Source: Megamonas hypermegale_A | GTDB taxonomy: Bacteria; Bacillota; Negativicutes; Selenomonadales; Selenomonadaceae | Reading direction: 5' to 3' (one strand) | Length of the DNA: 21,407 bases | NCBI RefSeq assembly: GCF_030371585.1 | Contig: NZ_JAUDCE010000037.1 | Part shown: piece by piece, positions 15,725 to 21,407 of the stretch | How the letters are laid out: each line of letters begins with the position of its first letter | Numbering within the stretch: position 1 is the first letter of the stretch | The notes under the pieces: generated by a model | Databases searched by the model: none | What the model saw: the letters and a program-made list of their open reading frames with translations, nothing else | Told to the model about the DNA's origin: nothing | Program-made: the position numbers and the translations under genes

Positions 15725-16414
15725 TTACTTTTCGCGTAGTTTGAGCATTTCCTGAAACTTACCGCAGGTCATAGCACCTTCCGGACACTGACCGGTGCGG
15801 ACGCATGTTGCCCCGGCATTTTTAAACAACAGCGGAGCGACTTTCTTCACTTCCGCCAGCATCAGATAAGCCATTTGGCGGATTTCCCATTGAGCGCGGT
15901 TACAGCAACGCAGCGAGAAGAAATGCAGAAGCGAACGGGCGTTGAACGTTGCCAGGATTTTCGTTTCCGCCGCATTGGCAAGCACATAGCGTGCGTCCTC
16001 TTTCGGAATGTCCATAACCGTCAGTTCATCGTACGTTTGACGAATGGTATTCATCAGATTGGTGAATTTTTCCTTAGCCTGAGGATTTTGCGCAATGGAC
16101 GGCGGCAGTACGTATTCAAAATCATGTTCGCTGACATAGCGCTGGGACTGCTGCGAATAGGAAGCAATGCGGTGGCGTACCAGCTGATGTGTGAGCACGC
16201 GCGAAATACCCTCTATGGCAAATGTGAACGTAACGTGTTCCATAGTGGAGGCATGACCCATGCTGACTATTTTCTGCACGAGCTTTTCCACCTGCTCATC
16301 CGACATTTTTTCCGCCAGCTCTTCCGCGCCGCAAGGCGAATAGCACAGGCGAGCCGCCATAGCTACCGTTCTTTCCGGCTGGTCGGTATATTTCATAAGT
16401 TTAACTTTGATCAA
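15725..16414 (-). CDS. thyX: flavin-dependent thymidylate synthase ThyX
   Basis: A 229-residue ThyX that makes dTMP from dUMP using methylenetetrahydrofolate, FAD and NADPH. The family signature RHRxxSxxxxSxR is present as RHRIASYSQQSQR (80-92), and MGHASTMEHVTFTF (52-65) and FSLRCCNRAQWEIR are also typical. The start is TTG 16414, with GGAG 8 nt upstream. The C-terminal CVRTGQCPEGAMTCGK is cysteine-rich but seen in other ThyX proteins of this lineage. It has its own promoter and lies 82 bp downstream of trxB. Confidence 0.96.
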   Translation of the reverse strand: MIKVKLMKYTDQPERTVAMAARLCYSPCGAEELAEKMSDEQVEKLVQKIVSMGHASTMEHVTFTFAIEGISRVLTHQLVRHRIASYSQQSQRYVSEHDFEYVLPPSIAQNPQAKEKFTNLMNTIRQTYDELTVMDIPKEDARYVLANAAETKILATFNARSLLHFFSLRCCNRAQWEIRQMAYLMLAEVKKVAPLLFKNAGATCVRTGQCPEGAMTCGKFQEMLKLREK

Positions 16415-16460
16415 AGCGCTCTCTCCTTCATAAATAAAATTTTATTCTAAACAGATTTAT

Positions 16461-16489
16461 ATTATAGCATAGAACTATGAAGGATTGAA
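16461..16489 (-). promoter_or_regulatory. predicted thyX promoter
   Basis: On the minus strand TTCAAT (16484-16489), then 17 bp, then TATAAT (16461-16466). It is placed about 46 bp ahead of the thyX start codon, in the gap after trxB. Confidence 0.65.
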
Positions 16490-16496
16490 AAATTTA

Positions 16497-17411
16497 TTAC
16501 GCATTCAGATAATCTGTAACGGATTTTATCGCGTTCGCCCCGTCCGAAGCGGCCGTTATAACCTGGCGCAAAGCTTTCGTGCGCAAATCTCCGGCTACGA
16601 AAAAGCCTGCTGTATTGGTAACGCCCGTTTCATCGGCGATAACGTAGCCCGCTTTATCCGTCGCTACGAAATCCGGCACCAATTTATTGTTTGGTATCAT
16701 GCCCACAGCTACAAAAATGCCGTCGACAGCGATTTCTTTAGTTTCTCCCGTCTTTTGCAGTTCGATTTCCAGTGTTGTTACCTTTTTATCGCCTTTGATG
16801 GATTTAGGAACGGCCGACGGCACGAATTCCACATTCGGCAGAGCGAAAATCTTTTCCTGTGAATGCTTATCGCCGCGCAGTTCATCCCGGCGGTGGATTA
16901 AATAAACCTTCTTGCAGATTTTCGCCAGAAACAGCACATCTTCAAGCGCCGTATTGCCGCCGCCGATTACAGCCGTAACCTTATCGCGGAAGAACATACC
17001 GTCGCAGGTGGCACAGTAATAAACGCCGCGACTCAGGAATTGCGCTTCACCCGGAATGTTCAATGTGCGCGGATTGGCGCCCGTCGCCAGAATAACCGTT
17101 TTTGTGATGATATCGTCCTGCCCGTCGATTTTCAGCGTAAAGGATTTATCATCATTTCGTTCAATAGCCGTTACAGTTGCTTCCTTAATTACCGCTCCGA
17201 GCTTTTCTGCATGTTCCTGCAACGCCATCGAAAACGACGCGCCGTCGATATTCGGCATGCCCGGATAATTATCCAAGTCATTTGTCGTGACAATCTGCCC
17301 GCCGCTGTAGCCCGCTTTTTCCAGCACAACATAATCAAGCGCCGCACGTGACGCATAAATAGCAGCCCCGAGCCCCGCCGGTCCGCTGCCGATAATAACC
17401 GTATCCAACAT
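16497..17411 (-). CDS. trxB: thioredoxin-disulfide reductase TrxB
   Basis: A 304-residue low-molecular-weight thioredoxin reductase, an FAD enzyme that passes electrons from NADPH to thioredoxin. FAD site GSGPAG (8-13), redox pair CATC (133-136), NADPH site GGGNTA (150-155) with HRRDELR (173-179), and the C-terminal FAD motif FFVAGDLR are all intact. The ATG at 17411 follows GAGG by 7 nt. Length is normal. No thioredoxin gene is seen nearby. The upstream hairpin element B lies 45 bp from the start codon. Confidence 0.95.
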   Translation of the reverse strand: MLDTVIIGSGPAGLGAAIYASRAALDYVVLEKAGYSGGQIVTTNDLDNYPGMPNIDGASFSMALQEHAEKLGAVIKEATVTAIERNDDKSFTLKIDGQDDIITKTVILATGANPRTLNIPGEAQFLSRGVYYCATCDGMFFRDKVTAVIGGGNTALEDVLFLAKICKKVYLIHRRDELRGDKHSQEKIFALPNVEFVPSAVPKSIKGDKKVTTLEIELQKTGETKEIAVDGIFVAVGMIPNNKLVPDFVATDKAGYVIADETGVTNTAGFFVAGDLRTKALRQVITAASDGANAIKSVTDYLNA

Positions 17412-17455
17412 AAAATCACCTCAAAATCAGATAATGTGTAAACCAATCGTCCCCG

Positions 17456-17575
17456 TTGTGCTAATAGAATATCGAGCCCGTGTCGGCAGTATAATACTTT
17501 ATATTCGTTCGATGTTGTCACTTAACCTCACTAAATATAAAGTATTATACTGCCTTAAGATATCAGCTAACACAA
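17456..17575. repeat. hairpin repeat element, copy B (inverted relative to copy A)
   Basis: A 120-bp copy of the element at 15566, in reverse orientation. Ends are TTGTGCTAA (17456-17464) and CTAACACAA (17567-17575). The inner perfect 21-bp stem is 17485-17505 against 17534-17554 with a 28-nt loop. The loop matches copy A (reverse complemented) except for one base. It lies between trxB and the relaxase island. Confidence 0.8.
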
Positions 17576-17796
17576 CAGATATTAATCGTTATTCAATACC
17601 TACAGTATAAACGACAAACACGGAAAAGTCAGTAACCAAATCACAAACCCGCACAAAAAATAAACCACCACAGCAAAAAACCATTGAACAAAAACAAATA
17701 ATCCAGTATCATAGAAAGTAACCACTCGAAAGATAGTAGGATAGCAAGCTTAGCTAATGTCTAGTGAAAAAAGAATAAAGAAAGAAGGAAGAAAAA
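17576..17796 (+). other. A+C-rich non-coding leader of the mob genes, possible oriT
   Basis: About 220 bp without a credible gene. The plus strand is strongly depleted in G and T; only 8 of the 60 bases at 17641-17700 are G or T. Origins of transfer usually lie just upstream of mobC-type genes. The stretch 17711-17745 (AGAAAGTAACCACTCGAAAG then TAGTAGGATAG, whose complement reads CTATCCTA) is a candidate because MOBP nic sites often contain a related ATCCTG. No clear inverted repeat confirms it. Confidence 0.3.
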
Positions 17797-18135
17797 ATGA
17801 ACACAAAAAAACAAAAACAACCCCGTCTCCAATTAAACATAAGACTTACACCCGAACAAAACGAATACATAAACAAACGCATCCAGCAAACACAAAAAAC
17901 AAAAACACAATTCGTCCTGGACTGCATAAAAGAAAACCCCGTCTACATACTGCCCCGCATGGAACAGACCATATCCCAAATAAAATACCTCGGCAACAAA
18001 ACAAACGAATTATCGCAAAAATTAGACCAGTCAAACACCCAGACCGAAAAACTCCTAAAAGAACTGCAAGAAGGTTGTGATGAACTATGGCGATTATTAA
18101 AATTACTAAAGCAGGAAAAACCAAAGCAAGTCTGA
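17797..18135 (+). CDS. MobC-like relaxosome accessory protein
   Basis: A 112-residue basic protein. The N-terminal half, RLQLNIRLTPEQNEYINKRI (10-29) followed by KTKTQFVLDCIKEN, has the pattern of a ribbon-helix-helix DNA-binding domain. The C-terminal half (TISQIKYLGNKTNELSQKLD onward) is a predicted helical/coiled-coil region as in MobC proteins that help relaxases melt oriT. The ATG at 17797 has AGAAGGAAG 7 nt upstream. Its end overlaps the relaxase start by 49 bp, typical of mobC-relaxase pairs. Codon use is A/C-heavy and unlike the neighbours, which fits acquisition by transfer. Confidence 0.8.
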   Translation: MNTKKQKQPRLQLNIRLTPEQNEYINKRIQQTQKTKTQFVLDCIKENPVYILPRMEQTISQIKYLGNKTNELSQKLDQSNTQTEKLLKELQEGCDELWRLLKLLKQEKPKQV

Positions 18136-19202
18136 AAGCAGCATTAAACTACATCAGCGACCCGCAAAAAACAACTCTGAACGAAAATAAGAAATTACTC
18201 TCAAGCCTGAACTGCTGGGGCAGTATAAAAAATATCTACGAAACAATGATAGCCACAAAAGAAATGTACAGAAAAGCTGCCGACAACAAGCACAGCGAAA
18301 TGTATAAACATTTCCAGCAGTCATTCAGACCGAATGAAGTAATGCCGCAGACGGCCCATCAAATCGGCGTCAAATGGGCAGATACCAATTTCGGCAAGCA
18401 CGGCTTTGAAGTGTGTATCTGCACGCATATCGACAAAGAGCATGTCCACAATCATTTTATCATCAACTCCGTCAATGCGCTTACAGGAAAAACCATTGTC
18501 ATAAACGCAAACAGGACGCTGGAACAGCTGAAAAAGAGTTCTGATGATTTGTGCCGCGAATACGGCTTGTCCGTCATCGACAGGAGCTACTATGCGGCAG
18601 ACGACAGACAAAGCAGTTACAATATGAAGAAAAAATACAGCGTAGAGCGGGAAGCCTTTCGACACAGCAGCTGGCAGAAATATTTTTACGATACGATAAA
18701 AGAAGCAATCGAAAAGGCCGCAGGAAAAGGATTTGAATTTTTCTGCCACTGTTTGGCGGAAAAACAAATTAAAGTGGAGTACGAACGGCTTAATAATGAT
18801 ATAATCTTTCGGCACGAAAGCAACGGCTACACCATAAGCGACAGGACACTGGAAAAGACTTTTCCTTCGCAAAATTATTTTCTGCGCAGTAATATCGAAA
18901 AAACAGTCGGTTCAATTCCAGTATATGAAATAGAACCGACGCAAATTTTATCGGAGAAAAAACAAGGGTTTTACAAATTAATAGAGAATTTATTTAAAGT
19001 CATAGACAGTGCGGGCGAAATTGCAACGAAGCAGGCGTTTTACGATTTTATGGAAGAAAACGGCTGGCTGATTAAAGATACACCGACCGGCAGAGCATTT
19101 TACCATGAAGCGACAGGCCGCATACTGTACGACAATACCATTTATAAAATCGCGAAAAAACACGAGTACTGTCTGGCGTATTTAGAGCAGCACTTGAAAT
19201 AG
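18087..19202 (+). CDS. relaxase/mobilization nuclease (MOBP-type)
   Basis: A 371-residue relaxase that would nick oriT and lead the transferred strand. Motif I tyrosine is Tyr22 in ALNYISDP. Motif III is HIDKEHVHNHFIIN (114-127), giving the HxDxxxxHxHxxxN metal site, and GVKWADTNFGKHGFEVCICTH just before it is typical. The catalytic domain looks intact. The protein is shorter than many relaxases because no helicase or long C-terminal domain follows. The ATG at 18087 lies within mobC, so the two are coupled. No integrase, replication or coupling-protein gene is in the window. This is the core of a mobilizable element or a leftover of one. Confidence 0.9.
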   Translation: MAIIKITKAGKTKASLKAALNYISDPQKTTLNENKKLLSSLNCWGSIKNIYETMIATKEMYRKAADNKHSEMYKHFQQSFRPNEVMPQTAHQIGVKWADTNFGKHGFEVCICTHIDKEHVHNHFIINSVNALTGKTIVINANRTLEQLKKSSDDLCREYGLSVIDRSYYAADDRQSSYNMKKKYSVEREAFRHSSWQKYFYDTIKEAIEKAAGKGFEFFCHCLAEKQIKVEYERLNNDIIFRHESNGYTISDRTLEKTFPSQNYFLRSNIEKTVGSIPVYEIEPTQILSEKKQGFYKLIENLFKVIDSAGEIATKQAFYDFMEENGWLIKDTPTGRAFYHEATGRILYDNTIYKIAKKHEYCLAYLEQHLK

Positions 19203-19228
19203 TTTGAAATAGAAGGGATGTTGATGAT

Positions 19229-20095
19229 GTGAATGAAGCAGTAAAAGGACATTTACTAGCAATATTTACTGCTATATGTTGGGGAACGACATTTATTTCC
19301 ACCAAGATATTGCTGGTGGATTTCTCCCCGTTGGAAATCCTTGTAACGAGATTTGTCATAGGGCTTACCGTACTCTATATGATACGGCCGCATGTGCTTA
19401 AATTGAGACATGAGGAACACCGGCTGTATCTGGTGGTGGCGGCTCTTTCCGGGATTACGCTGTATTATCTGATGGAAAATATCGCCCTTACGTATACGTA
19501 TGCTTCCAATGTAGGCATCATAACGGCGACAGCACCGTTTTTCGCGGCGATACTGGCGCGGTTCACGCTGAAAAACAGTCATTTGTCAGGGCCGTTTTTC
19601 ATCGGTTTTATCGTTTCAATGATAGGCGTAGTGCTGATAAGTACGGAAGGCGGCGGTCTTAACTTCAATCCGAAAGGCGATATGCTGGCACTCGGGGCGG
19701 CGGTGCTTTCGGCTGTGTACATTGTAGTCCTGAAAAAAATCTGTACGTTCGGCTATGATTTAATCGTCATTACGCGGGAAATTTTTCTGTACGGCATAAT
19801 TTTAATGATACCGCCGATAATTTTCATGGGTTTTGACATTGATTTGATTTATCTGATAGAGCCGGTGAATTTGGCAAACATGCTGTATCTGGGCATAGGC
19901 GCTTCGGCGCTGTGTTTTCTGACGTGGAATTTTTCCACGAAATTTCTGGGGATTGTAAAAGCTACGGCGTATATATACGTAATCCCTGTAATTACCGTGA
20001 TTACGGCGTATTTCATTCTGGGCGAACCGATTACATGGATGAAAACAATCGGTATGGTTCTGGCGATAGCCGGTCTGGCGATTTCACAAAAATGA
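19229..20095 (+). CDS. EamA/DMT family transporter
   Basis: A 288-residue inner-membrane protein with about ten hydrophobic helices arranged as two EamA repeats (roughly 9-138 and 150-286). Hallmarks are AICWGTTFISTKILL near the N-terminus and ILGEPITWMKTIGMVLAIAG at the end. The drug/metabolite transporter superfamily mostly exports amino acids or other metabolites; the substrate is not predictable here. The start is GTG 19229, with AGAAGGG about 11 nt upstream; nearby ATG codons are out of frame. It begins 26 bp after the relaxase. Confidence 0.9.
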   Translation: MNEAVKGHLLAIFTAICWGTTFISTKILLVDFSPLEILVTRFVIGLTVLYMIRPHVLKLRHEEHRLYLVVAALSGITLYYLMENIALTYTYASNVGIITATAPFFAAILARFTLKNSHLSGPFFIGFIVSMIGVVLISTEGGGLNFNPKGDMLALGAAVLSAVYIVVLKKICTFGYDLIVITREIFLYGIILMIPPIIFMGFDIDLIYLIEPVNLANMLYLGIGASALCFLTWNFSTKFLGIVKATAYIYVIPVITVITAYFILGEPITWMKTIGMVLAIAGLAISQK

Positions 20096-20112
20096 AGCTA
20101 ATCTGTTATAAT
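20083..20112 (+). promoter_or_regulatory. predicted trpS promoter
   Basis: TTCACA (20083-20088) and TATAAT (20107-20112) are separated by 18 bp. The -35 box lies inside the last codons of the transporter gene. The expected leader is only about 25 nt, too short for a T-box or leader-peptide attenuator. Confidence 0.7.
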
Positions 20113-20144
20113 ATAGAGAAGTATAAATCTGGAGGTAATATTTT

Positions 20145-21233
20145 ATGGGTAAAATTATTTTAACGGGAGATAGACCAACCGGTCGTTTACATATCGGTCA
20201 TTATGTTGGTTCTTTAAAGGGACGTGTGGAACTGCAAAATTCCGGTGAATTTGAAAAAATCTTTATAATGATTGCCGATGCACAGGCGCTTACGGATAAT
20301 GCGGATAATCCGGAAAAAGTCCGTCAGAACGTACTGGAAGTAGCGCTCGACTATCTGGCATGCGGCCTTGACCCGGCGAAATCGACGATTTTCGTGCAGT
20401 CACAGATACCGCAGCTTTGCGAACTTACGTGCTATTACATGAACCTTGTTACTGTATCGCGCCTGCAGCGCAATCCTACCGTTAAAGCGGAAATCCAGCA
20501 GCGCAATTTTGAAGCGAGCATTCCGGTGGGCTTTTTTGCTTATCCGATTAGCCAGGCTTCCGATATTACAGCGTTTAAAGCAACGACTGTACCGGTCGGT
20601 GAGGACCAGGAACCGATGCTGGAACAGACGCGCGAAATCGTGCGCCGCTTCAATATGACATACAATACGGAAACGCTCGTTGAACCGGAAATTTTATTGC
20701 CGAAGAATAAAGCATGTCTGCGCCTGCCGGGTACGGACGGTAAAGCAAAAATGAGCAAATCCATCGGTAACTGCATTTATTTATCCGATGAAGCCGATGT
20801 CGTTAAGCAGAAAGTCATGAATATGTACACCGACCCTAACCACATAAAAGTATCCGACCCGGGCCGCATTGAAGGAAATACCGTGTTTACGTATCTGGAC
20901 GCTTTCTGCAAGGAAGATGATTTTGCCAAATATCTGCCGGATTATGCAAATTTAGATGAATTAAAGGCGCATTACCAGCGCGGCGGATTGGGCGACGTCA
21001 AAGTGAAGAAATTCCTCAACGCTGTATTACAGGAAGAGCTTGAACCGATTAGAAACCGCCGCAAGGAATATCAAAAAGATATTGCCGCCGTATATCAGAT
21101 GTTGAAAGACGGTTGCGAAAAGGCAAGACAGACGGCTGCGCAGACACTGCATGAAGTAAAAGACGCGATGAAGATAAACTATTTTGATGATATCGACCTG
21201 TTAAATCAGCAGATTAATAAATATAAAGATTGA
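20145..21233 (+). CDS. trpS: tryptophanyl-tRNA synthetase
   Basis: A 362-residue class I aminoacyl-tRNA synthetase that charges tRNA-Trp. The signatures are TGDRPTGRLHIGHYVGSL with HIGH at 16-19, and KMSKS at 202-206. VGEDQ (151-155) and the tryptophan-recognition region around QASDI (Asp140) are also present. GGAGG lies 9 nt upstream of ATG 20145. It is probably monocistronic, with its own promoter and a terminator directly after it. At 362 residues it is slightly longer than the ~330-residue Bacillus type, but all motifs are intact. Confidence 0.97.
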   Translation: MGKIILTGDRPTGRLHIGHYVGSLKGRVELQNSGEFEKIFIMIADAQALTDNADNPEKVRQNVLEVALDYLACGLDPAKSTIFVQSQIPQLCELTCYYMNLVTVSRLQRNPTVKAEIQQRNFEASIPVGFFAYPISQASDITAFKATTVPVGEDQEPMLEQTREIVRRFNMTYNTETLVEPEILLPKNKACLRLPGTDGKAKMSKSIGNCIYLSDEADVVKQKVMNMYTDPNHIKVSDPGRIEGNTVFTYLDAFCKEDDFAKYLPDYANLDELKAHYQRGGLGDVKVKKFLNAVLQEELEPIRNRRKEYQKDIAAVYQMLKDGCEKARQTAAQTLHEVKDAMKINYFDDIDLLNQQINKYKD

Positions 21234-21241
21234 TGATGAAT

Positions 21242-21286
21242 GGACTTTGTGCCGGATTTGGCGGTACAGAGTCCGTTTTTATTTTT
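21242..21286 (+). terminator. terminator of trpS
   Basis: GGACTTTGTGCCG and GGCGGTACAGAGTCC form an imperfect G-U-containing stem, followed by GTTTTTATTTTT, 8 nt after the trpS stop codon. Confidence 0.85.
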
Positions 21287-21407
21287 CAACGGCGGCTTGA
21301 ATAGCTTTTTTCCAATTAAAATGATAAAAACTTTGTATAATAGTAACTTTATTTGTTTAGATGTACATTTTTGATAATTATGTTTAATGATACGAAACAT
21401 AATTGTA
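21287..21407. other. AT-rich window end, possible promoter of the next gene
   Basis: No gene is visible. A TATAAT at 21336-21341 could be a -10 box for a plus-strand gene beyond the window; no good -35 is seen. Confidence 0.3.

Noticed and set aside
15566..17575. Hairpin copies as a CRISPR array or integron attC sites
   Set aside because: Only two copies 1.9 kb apart in opposite orientation, with normal genes between them; no spacers, cas genes or integrase.
17757..18080. Alternative frame over mobC giving a Lys/Thr/Pro-rich 107-residue protein
   Set aside because: Low complexity, no family resemblance; the 17797 frame has a ribosome binding site, a ribbon-helix-helix pattern and coupling to the relaxase.
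20113..20144. T-box or trp attenuator ahead of trpS
   Set aside because: The predicted leader is about 25 nt and contains no leader peptide or T-box sequence.

Overview
The window is a bacterial chromosome segment with dense, well-spaced genes and almost no non-coding DNA outside a few repeat-like stretches. The gene set is ylqD-rimM-trmD, an Uup-type ABC-F ATPase, rlmB, flavin-dependent thyX, trxB and trpS. With strong AGGAGG-type ribosome binding sites, frequent TTG starts and exported or periplasmic-type proteins, it suggests a Firmicutes-lineage anaerobe. Negativicutes (a selenomonad/Megamonas-like genome) is my best guess. This rests on gene content and style only; there is no rRNA or other direct taxonomic marker.

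Layout. (1) 136-3477, plus strand: a beta-CASP metallo-beta-lactamase-fold RNase-like protein, then ylqD, rimM and trmD. (2) 3478-3977: a 500-bp non-coding stretch with a terminator, a perfect palindrome and a 417-bp element whose ends are inverted copies of each other. (3) 3978-5882, minus: ABC-F ATPase, divergent from 5960-8437, plus: a family-6-like uracil/hypoxanthine DNA glycosylase and an LTA-synthase-like membrane sulfatase. (4) 8543-13105, minus: a five-gene operon reading iron-containing alcohol dehydrogenase, phnD, phnC, phnE, phnE. It has its own promoter and a striking 41-bp palindrome upstream. A DeoR-family repressor (13368-14126) lies just upstream, with rlmB and an exported rhodanese-like protein beyond it. 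(5) 15566-17575: thyX and trxB, bracketed by two copies of a ~120-bp hairpin element in opposite orientation. (6) 17582-19202, plus: an A+C-rich island with a MobC-like ribbon-helix-helix protein and a MOBP-type relaxase, the remnant or core of a mobilizable element. (7) 19229-21233, plus: an EamA/DMT exporter and trpS, followed by a terminator.

How the genes work together. The most coherent accessory system is the DeoR / Fe-ADH / PhnDCEE cluster. An exported lipoprotein would capture a phosphonate-like substrate and a PhnC-PhnE-PhnE transporter would import it. The cytoplasmic Fe-ADH would interconvert an alcohol and aldehyde form (by family resemblance, possibly hydroxyethylphosphonate and phosphonoacetaldehyde). 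DeoR would control expression through the upstream palindrome. No C-P bond-cleaving enzyme is present in the window, so the full pathway is not visible. The second notable item is the hairpin repeat pair, whose two copies differ by a compensatory base-pair change in the stem.
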